DNA from: Bin87 sp965220055
GTDB taxonomy: Bacteria > Chloroflexota > Dehalococcoidia > Lucifugimonadales > UBA3495
Assembly: GCA_965220055.1 (NCBI GenBank)
Contig: CBDCPE010000004.1
Span: 3,968,001-4,032,000, forward strand
Reading direction: 5' to 3'
DNA: 64,000 bases
Both the position numbers and the translations under genes were made by a program. Shown here one piece after another: positions 35,219 to 45,434 of this stretch. Position 1 is the stretch's first letter. Every line of letters begins with the position of its first letter. The notes below the pieces were generated by a model that worked only from the letters and a program-made list of their open reading frames with translations, did not search any database and had not been told where the DNA came from.

Positions 35219-37446
35219 TCATTCACCTCTGTCGTCTGGTGCCGCGTCGCCCGGGCCCACGTCGCATGGAGCCCCTTCGCGTGAAGCCCCGTAGTTTGAA
35301 GTCGAGGTTGTCTCAATGCGCACCGCGCAAACTTTGAACTCCGGCATCCGGCTGGTGGGGTCCAACGCCGGATTGGTGAGCCGGTTGGCGGCCTGCATGC
35401 CGCCCCAGTGGAACGGAACGAACACCGTGTCTTCGCGGATGCTGCGTGTAACCTTTACCTTGAACTCGGCCGCTCCTCGCCGGGTGGCCAGGGTTACGTC
35501 TCCACCGTCCTCAAGCAGGTAACGACTCGCCGTCGCCGGATGTATCTCCGCCAGCGGCGCCGGCGTCATGCTCATCAGCTATTCGATCCGCCGCGTTTGC
35601 GTCCCCGACTGGTACTGGGCCAGATTGCGCCCGGTGGTCAGGTAGAGGGGGAAGTCGTCGTCCGGTTCCTCGTTCGCCGCCGCGTGCCGCACCGCGAGGA
35701 ATTTCGCCCGGCCGTTGGCGGTGGGGAACCCGTCGACGAACATGCGCGGCGTGCCCGCGTGGTCGGCGTCAGGACACGGCCAGAAAACGCCGGCGTTGGC
35801 GTCGATCTTGTCGTAGGTGATTCCCGCGCAGTCCGCCGGCCCGCCGGCCGACGCCCGCCCCAGCTCGCCGAAGATCTCCTCGGAACTGTCGTAGCGGAAA
35901 TGCTCGCCCTTGCCCAATCGTTTCGCGAACTCACAGATCACGTCGACGTCGTCCCTGACCTCCGCGGGCGGTGTCGTCGCGCGGCGCCGGCGGATGACCC
36001 GACCTTCCAGGTTGGTCATGGTGCCTTCCTCTTCGGCCCATTGGGCCGCCGGCAGCACCACGTCGGCCAGCTCCGCGGTCTCCGAACGGAAGAAGTCGCT
36101 CACCACCAGGAAATCCAGCGAGCGCAGCCGCTCCTCCACGTGAATGACGTTGGGAGCCGAGACCACCACGTTGGATCCCATCACTAGCAACGCCCTCACC
36201 CCGCCTTCCTGCCCCAGTGCGTCCAGCATCTCGCACGCTGATTTGCCGGGCCCCGGGATGCTTTCTTCGTCCACCCCCAACACCGCGGCCACGTGGGCCC
36301 GCGCCGCCGGATCGTCAATGCGCCGGTAGCCGGGCAGTTGGTCGGCCTTTTGCCCATGTTCGCGTCCACCCTGGCCGTTGCCCTGACCGGTGAGGCATCC
36401 GTACCCGCTGTTGGGCGTACCGATCAGCCCCAGCGCCAGGGCCACGTTGATGAATGACCGCACGTTGTTCACGCCCTGCGCCTGCTGTTCCGTCCCGCGT
36501 CCTGTGAGGATCATCGCCGAGCCCGCTGCGCCCAGCATCTGCGCCGCTTTTTCCAGCTCCCGCTCCGACACTCCGGTGATCCGCTCCACCCGCTCCGGCC
36601 AGTAGGTGGTTATGGTCCCCTTGATGTGCTCGAACCCTTCCGTACGCTCGTTGATGTAGTCCTGGTCAATCAGACCGTCGCGCACCAGGATGTGGAGCAG
36701 GCCGTTGGCCAGCGCGGCGTCCGTCCCCGGCGCCAGCCGCAGGTGCAGGTCTGCCCGGGCCGCCGTCGCGGTGAGCCGAGGGTCAGCCACGATCAGCATC
36801 CCGCCGTTCGCCCGCTGCTCCTCGAAGTACTGCATCAGCGGCGGCATGGTCTCCGCCGAGTTGCTGCCCATCATCAGGACCACCTCGGCGCCGGCGATGT
36901 CTTCAAGCGGGAAAGGCAGTCCCCGGTCGATCCCCAATGCCCCGATGCTCGCCGCCGCCGCTGAGGACATGCAGAAGCGGCCGTTGTAGTCGATACTGGA
37001 AGTCTGCAGTGCTACCCGCGCAAATTTGCCCAGCAGGTAGCTCTTCTCATTGGTCAGCGATCCCCCGCCGAAGATGCCGGCCGCGTCCTTACCGTATGCC
37101 GCCTGCGCATCCTTGAACCCCTGCGCGACCCGCCCCAACGTTCGTCCCAGCTCACGCGAACCAGCGCGCCGGAAGCATCCCGAGCCAGCGGAGTGGTGAG
37201 CCGCTCCGGATGAGACAGCGTGGCTGCGGCGGTCCAGCCCTTGATGCACAGCGCGCCCTTGTTCACCGGGAAATCCGCGTCACCGGCAATGGTGGCCTCG
37301 TTGCCCATGGTGACCCCGTTCCCGGCGACCGTACCCCCGTTCCCTGCAATCGAAATCCGCATGCCGCACTGGAAAGCGTAGTACGGGCAATGGGTGGCGG
37401 TGGCGCCCGCTGGTGGTGTCGTATCGTTGGTAGTAGCTTGCTGCAT
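35219..37446 (-). pseudogene. decayed assimilatory nitrate reductase-like molybdoenzyme (NasA/NarB type)
   Basis: About 740 codons, normal for NarB/NasA. N-terminal Fe-S motif is CPYYAFQCGM: the second Cys of C-x2-C-x3-C reads Tyr (TAC, at 37378-37380), fitting a TGC to TAC change; the fourth, CIKGW, is present. A one-base deletion near 37143 (VSWDE then ALGRVAQGF out of frame) breaks the gene. A TAG at 35579-35581 (QTRRIE-stop-LMSM) splits off the C-terminal molybdopterin domain (EIHPATA...VFVPFHWG). In between, GRGTEQQAQGVNN and GQGNGQGGREHGQK are typical of the molybdopterin guanine dinucleotide site. With three lesions it should be inactive. Confidence 0.82.
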
Positions 37447-37888
37447 GGTTTGATCCGCGCTTCCAAACTGGTAAGCACGGCTCAGAATAGACAGCTTGTT
37501 TTGCGCGTCCGTTGCGAGAGGGTTACATTCCGATTGCCATTTGATGAATTGGCGATAACAGGCGGGTTAATGCTGTGTAACCGCCACCCGATGGCCCCGC
37601 CCTGGAGGGGGAATCCCCGATCAACAGCGCGGCGCTGCCAACTACCGGGCGTCTCGATTGACCAAGTACATCACGATTCGAGACAATAACGCATAGTGAT
37701 AATTAGTATGGGATATATTGACATTGCATAACCCGTCCGATAAACTGCGCGGGCGTTCAAATGCCTGCGTTGCAGGCACCGCAAAAGCCGATGTTGACCA
37801 CATACCAGTCTTACAGCAGCGGGCTCGATGAGCCCGTTTCGCTACTGTTCATTCGCAACTGCAAGCACCACCAGGAGGTCGCATTTTG
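37447..37888. other. divergent intergenic region between nitrate operon and ABC operon
   Basis: About 440 bases, locally AT-rich near 37690-37745. The strong plus-strand promoter at 37718 lies here. No gene seen. Confidence 0.5.
37718..37746 (+). promoter_or_regulatory. sigma70-type promoter of the four-binding-protein ABC operon
   Basis: TTGACA (37718-37723), a 17-base spacer, TAAACT (37741-37746). The -35 is a perfect consensus. It lies 143 bases before the first binding-protein start, leaving a fairly long leader. Confidence 0.6.
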
Positions 37889-39730
37889 ATGAGTTGGCCC
37901 CGAATCACCCGCAAGGGTTTATTTGTCCTTTTGATCGGGGGGTTGGTTCTAACCCCCGTTGTCGCGTGCGGAAGCGCCGGAGAGTCGGAAGCTCCGGCCA
38001 CCCAACCAACCGCCGTTGCACAGCAGCAGGCCCAGGCTCAACCAGCCTCCACCGAGGCTGCTCCCGCCCAGGCCCAGGTCGCTCCCACCGCCATGCCCCA
38101 GGTCGCTCCCACCGCCATGCCCCAGGCTGCTCCCGCCGCCGACACCATGACGGTCGTTGAGCCCACGGGTACCCTGAACACCGGCCTGAAAGAGATGGGC
38201 CCGTTCTTCCTCCACCCCAGCACCCTGGGCAACCCGCAGATCTTCGTCCACGGCACCGCGCCAATTGGCGAGGGGTTGCTCCAGGAGAACCTCCAACACG
38301 AGGTATTGGGTCTGCTGGCCGAGTCGTGGGAAATCTCCGACGACTTCCTCATGTGGACGTTCAACCTGCACCAGGGGGTCCAGTTCCACCATGGCTACGG
38401 CGAGATGAAGGCCGAGGACGTGGAATGGTCCATGCGGCAGTGGGGATTGAGCAAACACCCTCGTGCCGGCCAGCTTGAGAAGTTCTGGGCGCCGCGCGAC
38501 GGCTCCGAAATAGTCGACGATTACACCCTGAAAGTTCATACGGGTGAACCGTTGGTCCATGTGATTGCCCAGCGATGGCACATGACCCCAGGCGGGGCTT
38601 CCACGTTCATCGCCAGCAAGAAGCAAACCGAGGATCTGGGTGTCGACGAGGCCGGCCCGCAAATTGCAGCCACCGGCCCATGGGAAGTCGTCGACCACCG
38701 CACCGGCGAGTTCTGGAAAATGGAGGCGGTGCGCGACCACTGGCGGCACACGCCCGAGTTCGCCGAGTTCGTCATGTGGGAAATCCCCGAGGAGTCCTCC
38801 CGGGTCGCTGGGTTCCAAACCGGCAATCTGGATACCTTCCTGATGGCCTACGACTCCATCCCTAATGTTGAGGCCGTAGACGGCTCTCAATTTATGCGGG
38901 TGCCCAACGCCATCGTGCAGAGCATCAGGATCTACGGGAACTGGTACCCCGTTGAAGGCGTAGAAACCCGGGCCGGCTACGACCCGACCCTCCCGTGGGT
39001 CTCTCCCACCGATGATATAACCTCACCGGAGTGGGACCGGGCCCGCAAAGTTCGCCTGGCTCTGATGACCGCCATCGACCGTCAGGTCCTGGTGGACGAG
39101 ATCCTGTCCGGCAATGGGAACACCAATACCCCCATCCATTCTTACAGTGGTTTTGAGCACTACCTGGACGGACGGGACTGGGAATACGACCCGGACCGCG
39201 CCATGCAATTGCTGGAAGAGGCCGGATACCCCGACGGGTTCAGCATCACCCTCACGCCCGCTCTTCGCGGAGCCCCTGCCGAGGTCGAAAGCTGCGAGGC
39301 TATCTCGCAGATGTGGGGTGACATCGGTCTGGACGTGAATTTCCAGAAGGTGCCCTACGGCACCCTTCGCCCCACGTTGGTGGGACGAACTTACCAGGGC
39401 GCAACCTGCCATGCCGGCGGCCCGTTGCCCACGCCGGCCAACGGTTTCGGCAGCTACCTGACTGAAAATCCGTTCAACCGCGGGTTGGAACACGCTTGGT
39501 CTGACGACGCCATGCGCCGCGCGATGCAGGAAGTAGACCCCGCGAAACGGGAACTCATGGAGCGCGAACTTGGACAGTTCCTGTTCGACCACGCTCTGAC
39601 CGACCTCACCTACTACAACATCGATGCGGTCTGGCCCGTGGGACCCCGCATCGAACCCTGGACCGAACACGTCCGGACCAGTGACGTCCGGCAAATCAAC
39701 GGCTACGAGTACATCCGACACCGGAAGTAA
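37889..39730 (+). CDS. peptide-type ABC substrate-binding lipoprotein, copy 1 of 4
   Basis: 613 residues from ATG 37889 with AGGAGG ten bases before (a TTG three bases earlier is also possible). Lipobox VVACG; an Ala/Gln/Pro linker contains two exact copies of VAPTAMPQ (a 24-bp tandem repeat near 38090-38137). The family-5 binding domain shows NLHQGVQFHHGYGEMKAEDVEWSM, then RLALMTAIDRQVLVDEIL and a C-terminal RQINGYEYIRHRK. It is the most diverged of four tandem paralogues. It captures the transported solute outside the cell for the permease encoded at 46099-49973. Confidence 0.9.
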   Translation: MSWPRITRKGLFVLLIGGLVLTPVVACGSAGESEAPATQPTAVAQQQAQAQPASTEAAPAQAQVAPTAMPQVAPTAMPQAAPAADTMTVVEPTGTLNTGLKEMGPFFLHPSTLGNPQIFVHGTAPIGEGLLQENLQHEVLGLLAESWEISDDFLMWTFNLHQGVQFHHGYGEMKAEDVEWSMRQWGLSKHPRAGQLEKFWAPRDGSEIVDDYTLKVHTGEPLVHVIAQRWHMTPGGASTFIASKKQTEDLGVDEAGPQIAATGPWEVVDHRTGEFWKMEAVRDHWRHTPEFAEFVMWEIPEESSRVAGFQTGNLDTFLMAYDSIPNVEAVDGSQFMRVPNAIVQSIRIYGNWYPVEGVETRAGYDPTLPWVSPTDDITSPEWDRARKVRLALMTAIDRQVLVDEILSGNGNTNTPIHSYSGFEHYLDGRDWEYDPDRAMQLLEEAGYPDGFSITLTPALRGAPAEVESCEAISQMWGDIGLDVNFQKVPYGTLRPTLVGRTYQGATCHAGGPLPTPANGFGSYLTENPFNRGLEHAWSDDAMRRAMQEVDPAKRELMERELGQFLFDHALTDLTYYNIDAVWPVGPRIEPWTEHVRTSDVRQINGYEYIRHRK

Positions 39731-39775
39731 CAACCCGCGGGATTCAAAATCCCATTGCAAGCTCACGAGGTAAAT

Positions 39776-41596
39776 ATGCTCCGTTCTCCAGGAAAGTTCA
39801 TCACCATGACCGCAACCCTTTTGGCCTTGCTTTTGCTGTCGGCCTGGGTGGTTGCCTGCGGTGGCGCGTCGCAAGAGGCAGCGCCCGCTCCGCAGCAGCC
39901 GGCTGCACCGCCAGCGGCCACGGAAATCCCCGCTGCCACCCCGGTCGCCGCGCCCGCCGCCACCGTTGCGCCCGAGATCTCCAACGCCATGGATGAGCGG
40001 CCGACCGGCACCCTTACCGTCGGGCAGAAGGAACTCGGCCCGTTCATGGGCCACCCTAGCCTGACCGGTAACCCGCAGATCTTTCTGTTGCAGACCGCTC
40101 CGATCGGCGAATCGTTGCTCACAGTATCCAGTGAACTGAAGCCCGTGGGCATGCTGGCCAAAAGTTGGTCAGTATCCGAAGATGGGTCGACGTGGACCTT
40201 CAACCTGAACGAGGGGGTCCAGTTCCACAAAGGATACGGCGAAATGACCGCCGAGGACGTGATCTGGGCCATGCGGGCGTTCGGCGCCGAGGGCTCCAAG
40301 CACCCCAGGGCTTCCAACATGCGCGGCATCTGGGAAAACCCGGACGGACACGCCAAGGCCATTGACGACTACACCGTCGAAGTCAACACCGGCGAACCCT
40401 GGTCCGAAGTTCCGGTCAATGAAATCCTGACCAGCGCCGGCGGCGGTGGAACCTGGATCGTCAGCAAGAAGCAGAGCGACGAGCTCGGCGTGGAAGAGGC
40501 CAACGACCAGATTGCCGGCACCGGCTCCTGGGACTTGGTGGAGTACCGCACCGGTGAGTTCTGGCGCATGGAAGCCGTGGAGAACCACTGGCGGAAGACG
40601 CCTCACTTCGCCGAGTTGGTTTTCCGTGAAATCCCGGAGGAGTCTTCCCGCATCGCCGGGTTCCAGACCGGCAACCTGGACACCACCCTCCTGTCCTTTG
40701 ACTCCCTGCCGTTGGCTGCAGAAGTTGAGGGCGCCGAAATCATGCGCATCCCCGGGGGCGGCGAGGCGGCCCTGACCTTCTACGGCCAGTATTACGTGGG
40801 CATTGGCACCGAGGATCAGCAGCCCGGTTACGATCCGGAGTTGCCTTGGGTGGCCGCCGACCCCGACATCAATTCCGAAGCGTGGAAGAACGCGGCCAAA
40901 GTCCGTACCGCACTGTCCATCGCCATTGACCGGCAGGGCATTGTCGACACGCTCCTGCAGGGGCACGGCAGTCCCGCAGTGCTTTGGGACTTTGGCCAGT
41001 ACGAAGAAAGCTGGCTGCCGCAGGAACTGCGGTGGGAATACAATCCGGAGAAGGCAAAGCAACTCTTGGCGGAAGCCGGCTATCCCGACGGATTCAACAT
41101 CACGCTCACGCCAGCGTTGCGCGGCGCTCCGGTGGAGGTCGAGGCCTGCGAGGCCATCGCCACCATGTGGGGCGACATCGGCGTGGACGTCAAGTTCCAG
41201 AGACTGCCTTACACCACGTTGCGGCCGAGCCTGATCGCACGCACCTACCAGGGTTCCACCTGCCATGCGGGCGGCATCCGGCTGGAGCCGGGCCAGGGCT
41301 TCTCGGGCATGCTCTCCAAGTTGCACCACGAAGCCGTATGGAACCGGGGCGTTGAGCACCCCTGGCTGGACGAAAAGGTCTCCGAGCACATGGCCGAGAT
41401 CAACACCGAAGCGAGGCGTGCGTTGGCCGTCGAGATCGCCACGTTCATGTTCGAGAACGCCATCACCGGTGTTGGACTGTACAATTTCGACTCCCTGTGG
41501 CCGGTGGGCCCTAAAATCCAGCCTTGGGTAAAGGGCGTGCGCTACCGTGACCTGCGCAACATCAACGGTTACGAATACATCCAGCCTCGCGGCTAA
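39776..41596 (+). CDS. peptide-type ABC substrate-binding lipoprotein, copy 2 of 4
   Basis: 606 residues from ATG 39776 (GAGGT just upstream; a TTG at 39755 is less likely). Lipobox VVACG. Very similar to copies 3 and 4: HPSLTGNPQIFLLQTAPIGE, NEGVQFHKGYGEMTAEDVIW, GFQTGNLDTTLLSFDSLP, RTALSIAIDRQGIVDTLL and YRDLRNINGYEYIQPRG. The insert between the lipobox and the domain is Ala/Pro-rich. Differences among copies sit mainly in the linker and the region after GAEIMRI, which may alter the ligand pocket. Confidence 0.9.
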   Translation: MLRSPGKFITMTATLLALLLLSAWVVACGGASQEAAPAPQQPAAPPAATEIPAATPVAAPAATVAPEISNAMDERPTGTLTVGQKELGPFMGHPSLTGNPQIFLLQTAPIGESLLTVSSELKPVGMLAKSWSVSEDGSTWTFNLNEGVQFHKGYGEMTAEDVIWAMRAFGAEGSKHPRASNMRGIWENPDGHAKAIDDYTVEVNTGEPWSEVPVNEILTSAGGGGTWIVSKKQSDELGVEEANDQIAGTGSWDLVEYRTGEFWRMEAVENHWRKTPHFAELVFREIPEESSRIAGFQTGNLDTTLLSFDSLPLAAEVEGAEIMRIPGGGEAALTFYGQYYVGIGTEDQQPGYDPELPWVAADPDINSEAWKNAAKVRTALSIAIDRQGIVDTLLQGHGSPAVLWDFGQYEESWLPQELRWEYNPEKAKQLLAEAGYPDGFNITLTPALRGAPVEVEACEAIATMWGDIGVDVKFQRLPYTTLRPSLIARTYQGSTCHAGGIRLEPGQGFSGMLSKLHHEAVWNRGVEHPWLDEKVSEHMAEINTEARRALAVEIATFMFENAITGVGLYNFDSLWPVGPKIQPWVKGVRYRDLRNINGYEYIQPRG

Positions 41597-41620
41597 TCCC
41601 GTAGGCTACCGGAGGTCGCA

Positions 41621-43516
41621 ATGCTGAGTCTTCCCACAAAGGTCTCCACCCGCGCGGTTGCCACGGCTGTGCTGTTTACGCTTCTGGCGTTGGTTACAGC
41701 GTGCAGTGGCGCTTCGCCCGAGGAAGGCTCAGCGGCCCAACCGGCCGCATCCAATCAGCAGGCAGTGCAACCGACTGCCGCCCAACCGGCGGTTTCGGGG
41801 CAGCAAGCCCCGGAACCTACCCCAGCCCAGTCTGCTCCTCGGCAGCAAGCCGCCACACCAGTTCCAATCGCGACTCCGATCCCCACTCCTGAGAATTCTG
41901 TCATGGACTCGTCGGAACAGCCGGAGGGAACCCTCAACGTTGGGCAAAAGGAACTCGGACCATTCATGGGCCATCCCGCCCTCACAGGTAACCCGCAGAT
42001 CTTTGTCCTGCAAACCGCTCCCATCGGCGAATCGCTCCTGACCGTCAGCAGCGACCTGGTGGCCGTTCCGATGCTGGCCCATAGCTGGGAAGTGTCCGAC
42101 GACGGTTCGACCTGGACTTTCCATCTGAACAAAGGCGTCCAGTTCCACAAGGGTTACGGTGAAATGACCGCCGAGGACGTGATCTGGGGCATGCGGCAAT
42201 TTGGAGCCGAGGGCTCCAAACACGCTCGGGCGTCCAACATCCGCAGGGTTTGGGACAGCGAAGATGGCCACGCCATCGCCATCGACGACTACACCGTGGA
42301 AGTCGACGCCGGAACACCCTGGTCGCCGGTCGCCGTCGTGGAATTTTCCACGAGCGCGGGCGGCGCCGGCTCCTGGATCATCAGCAAAAAACAGACTGAT
42401 GAACTGGGGGCGGAAGTGGCAAACAACCAGATCGCGGCCACCGGGTCCTGGGACTTGGTGGAATTCAGCACTGGATCCTTCTGGCGCATGGAAGCCGTGG
42501 AGAACCACTGGCGCAAGACCCCGCATTTTGCTGAAATGTACTTCCGGGAAATCCCTGAAGAATCTTCCCGGATCGCCGGATTCCAGACCGGAAACCTGGA
42601 TACCACCGTCATCGCTTTCGACTCTCTGGATGCTCTGCTCAGCGTGGAAGGCGCGGAATTGATGCGCCTGCCCGGTGGGGGAGAATCCGCGCTGAACATC
42701 TATGGTCAATACCACGTGGGCGCCGGTACGGACGACCAGTTGCCCGGCTTTGATCCGGAACTGCCCTGGATTTCGGCGAGCGCGGACGTCAACTCAGTGG
42801 AATGGGCCAACGCGGCAAAAGTTCGCAGGGCATTGTCCATCGCCATCGACCGCCAGGGTATCGTTGACACCTTGCTGCGGGGATATGGCAGCCCGGCCGT
42901 CATGTGGGAGTACGGACAGTACGAAGATACCTGGTTGCCCCCGGAAATGCGGTGGGAATTCAACCCCGAGCAGGCCAAACAGCTTCTGGCAGAAGCCGGC
43001 TACCCTGATGGATTCAGCATTACACTCACGCCGTCCCTGCGCGGCGCGCCCGTTGAAGTGGAAGCTTGTGAGGCCATCGCTTCCATGTGGACCGACATCG
43101 GCGTGGACGTGAATTTCCAAAAGGTCCCCTACGGCACGCTTCGACCCACGATAGTGGGACGAACGTACCAGGGCGCCACCTGCCACGCCGCTAGTATCCG
43201 CCTGGAACCGGGGGTGGGATTCACCGACAAGGGCTCGAAACTAGTCCACCAGGCGGTCTGGTCCAGCGGTGCGGACCACCCCTGGCTTGACGAAAAGATC
43301 GCTCTGCATAAGGCCGAGATCAACGCCGAGGCGCGCCGAGTGCTGGCCATCGAGATCACCACGTTCATGTTCGAAAACGCCATCACCAACATTGGGCTGT
43401 ACAACTTCGACGTGATCTGGCCCGTTGGTCCCAGGATCCAGCCCTGGTCCGAAGGCGTACGTTACCGCGACCTACGGAACATCAATGGTTACGAATACAT
43501 CCGGCCCCGGGGGTAA
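41621..43516 (+). CDS. peptide-type ABC substrate-binding lipoprotein, copy 3 of 4
   Basis: 631 residues, ATG preceded by GGAGGTCGCA. Lipobox LVTACSG; the linker is the longest of the set (about 75 residues, Gln/Pro/Ala). The core domain is shared with copies 2 and 4 but has distinct residues in the LDALLSVEGAELMRLPGGGESALNIYGQYHVG segment. Family-5 blocks NKGVQFHKGYGEMTAED and RRALSIAIDRQGIVDTLL are intact, so it looks functional. Confidence 0.9.
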   Translation: MLSLPTKVSTRAVATAVLFTLLALVTACSGASPEEGSAAQPAASNQQAVQPTAAQPAVSGQQAPEPTPAQSAPRQQAATPVPIATPIPTPENSVMDSSEQPEGTLNVGQKELGPFMGHPALTGNPQIFVLQTAPIGESLLTVSSDLVAVPMLAHSWEVSDDGSTWTFHLNKGVQFHKGYGEMTAEDVIWGMRQFGAEGSKHARASNIRRVWDSEDGHAIAIDDYTVEVDAGTPWSPVAVVEFSTSAGGAGSWIISKKQTDELGAEVANNQIAATGSWDLVEFSTGSFWRMEAVENHWRKTPHFAEMYFREIPEESSRIAGFQTGNLDTTVIAFDSLDALLSVEGAELMRLPGGGESALNIYGQYHVGAGTDDQLPGFDPELPWISASADVNSVEWANAAKVRRALSIAIDRQGIVDTLLRGYGSPAVMWEYGQYEDTWLPPEMRWEFNPEQAKQLLAEAGYPDGFSITLTPSLRGAPVEVEACEAIASMWTDIGVDVNFQKVPYGTLRPTIVGRTYQGATCHAASIRLEPGVGFTDKGSKLVHQAVWSSGADHPWLDEKIALHKAEINAEARRVLAIEITTFMFENAITNIGLYNFDVIWPVGPRIQPWSEGVRYRDLRNINGYEYIRPRG

Positions 43517-43531
43517 GCCCGTGAGGTGCAT

Positions 43532-45400
43532 ATGGTGCATATATTGAGTCTTCCCAGAAAGTTCTCCAACATCACGGTCGCCCTGGCGGCATTATCCTTG
43601 CTGCTGGCGCTGGTGATCGCCTGCGGTGGTGCGGCGGAAACCGACCAACCGGCGGCGAGCCAGTCGTCGACTGACCAGAGTGCGGCTCCGGCCGCCACTG
43701 CGCCACCGGCTGGCGCAGCCGCCGCCACGCAGGTTCCTGCGGCGGCCCCGGTAGCCGCGGCCACGGCGACACCCGAATCGGACACCGCGGTAATGGCGGA
43801 AAAACCGAGCGGGACCATGGCGGTAGGACAGAAGGAACTTGGCCCGTTCATGGGTCACCCCAGCCTGACCGGCAACCCGCAGATTTTTCTCCTGCAGCAG
43901 CCCCCCATCGCAGAATCGCTGCTTACCGTGTCGAGCGATTTGCGGCCCGCGTCCATGCTGGCCCAGAGTTGGACCATGTCCGAAGACGGAACCACCTGGA
44001 CTTTTGAACTGGTGAAGGGGGTCCAGTTCCACAAGGGCTACGGCGAGATGACCGCCGAGGACGTCATCTACAGCATGCGGCAGTTTGGAGCGGAAGGCTC
44101 CAAGCACCCCCGGGCTTCGAACATACGACGGATATGGTCGAACGAAAACGGGCATGCCACAGCCATTGACGACTACACGGTCGAGGTCAACTCCGGTGAA
44201 CCCTGGTCGGAAGTTCCCATCAACGAGTTCCTGACTAGTCCCAGTGGCGCAGGTACCTGGATAATCAGCAAGAAACAGTCCGACGAACTTGGAGTTGAAG
44301 AAGCCAACACCCAAATCGCCGGCACCGGCTCCTGGGACCTGGTGGAGTTCCGCACCAGCGAATTCTGGCGCATGGAAGCCGTGGAGAACCACTGGCGGAA
44401 GACGCCTCACTTCGCCGAGTTGATCTTCCGTGAAATCCCGGAGGAGTCATCCCGCATCGCAGGTTTCCAGACGGGAAATCTGGACACCACCCTGATCGCT
44501 TTCGACTCCCTGCCCCTGATCGAAGAAGTTGAAGGCGCCGAGATCATGCGCGTTCCCGGTGGCGGCGAGTCCGCCCTAACCTTCTACGGTCAGTACTACG
44601 TCGGCATCGGCACCGAGGACCAGCAGCCCGGTTACGATCCGGACCTGCCCTGGGTGTCGGCCGACCCCGACATCAACTCGGAAGCGTGGAAGAACGCCGC
44701 CAAAGTGCGCAACGCTCTGTCCATCGCCATTGACCGCCAGGGCATCGTCGACACGCTGCTGCACGGCTACGGTTCTCCCGCGGTACTCTGGGACTTTGGC
44801 CAGTACGAAGACACCTGGCTGCCCCAGGAACTGCGGTGGGAGTACAATCCGGACCGGGCCAGGGAGCTTCTGACCGAGGCCGGCTACCCCGACGGGTTCA
44901 ACATCACGCTCACGCCGGCGTTGCGGGGCGCTCCGGTGGAAGTAGAAGCCTGCGAGGCCGTCGCCACCATGTGGGGCGACATCGGTCTGGACGTGGAATT
45001 CCAGAAGATACCCTACACTACCCTGCGGCCCAGCCTGATCGCCCGCAACTACCAGGGCTCCACCTGCCACGCCGGTGGCATCCGGCTGGAGCCGGGCCAG
45101 GGCTTCTCCGGAATGCTGTCCAAGCTGCACCACCAGGCCGTATGGAACCGGGGCGTCGAGCACCCCTGGTTCGACGAGAAGGTCTCCCAGCACATGGCCG
45201 AGGTCGACTCCGAGGCGAGGCGTGCGTTGGCCATCGAAATCGCGACGTTCATGTTCGAGAACGCGGTCACGGGCGTCGGCTTGTACAACTTCGATTCGCT
45301 TTGGCCCGTAGGCCCTCGCATCCATCCCTGGAACGAAGGTGTGCGCTACGCGGACCTGCGGAACATCAATGGCTACGAATTCATCCGGCCCCGCGGTTAA
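43532..45400 (+). CDS. peptide-type ABC substrate-binding lipoprotein, copy 4 of 4
   Basis: 622 residues from ATG 43532 (GAGGTG upstream; GTG 43526 also possible). Lipobox ALVIACGG. Closest to copy 2 over most of its length (HPSLTGNPQIFLLQ, YYVGIGTEDQQPGYDPDLPW, GMLSKLHHQAVWNRGVEHPW). An intact family-5 domain with KGVQFHKGYGEMTAEDVIYSM. The set of four, immediately before one permease/ATPase cassette, suggests that several binding proteins of different ligand preference feed one transporter. Confidence 0.9.
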   Translation: MVHILSLPRKFSNITVALAALSLLLALVIACGGAAETDQPAASQSSTDQSAAPAATAPPAGAAAATQVPAAAPVAAATATPESDTAVMAEKPSGTMAVGQKELGPFMGHPSLTGNPQIFLLQQPPIAESLLTVSSDLRPASMLAQSWTMSEDGTTWTFELVKGVQFHKGYGEMTAEDVIYSMRQFGAEGSKHPRASNIRRIWSNENGHATAIDDYTVEVNSGEPWSEVPINEFLTSPSGAGTWIISKKQSDELGVEEANTQIAGTGSWDLVEFRTSEFWRMEAVENHWRKTPHFAELIFREIPEESSRIAGFQTGNLDTTLIAFDSLPLIEEVEGAEIMRVPGGGESALTFYGQYYVGIGTEDQQPGYDPDLPWVSADPDINSEAWKNAAKVRNALSIAIDRQGIVDTLLHGYGSPAVLWDFGQYEDTWLPQELRWEYNPDRARELLTEAGYPDGFNITLTPALRGAPVEVEACEAVATMWGDIGLDVEFQKIPYTTLRPSLIARNYQGSTCHAGGIRLEPGQGFSGMLSKLHHQAVWNRGVEHPWFDEKVSQHMAEVDSEARRALAIEIATFMFENAVTGVGLYNFDSLWPVGPRIHPWNEGVRYADLRNINGYEFIRPRG

Positions 45401-45434
45401 TCCGGCGGGCTGGCAGCAGACAGGTAACGTCAAA

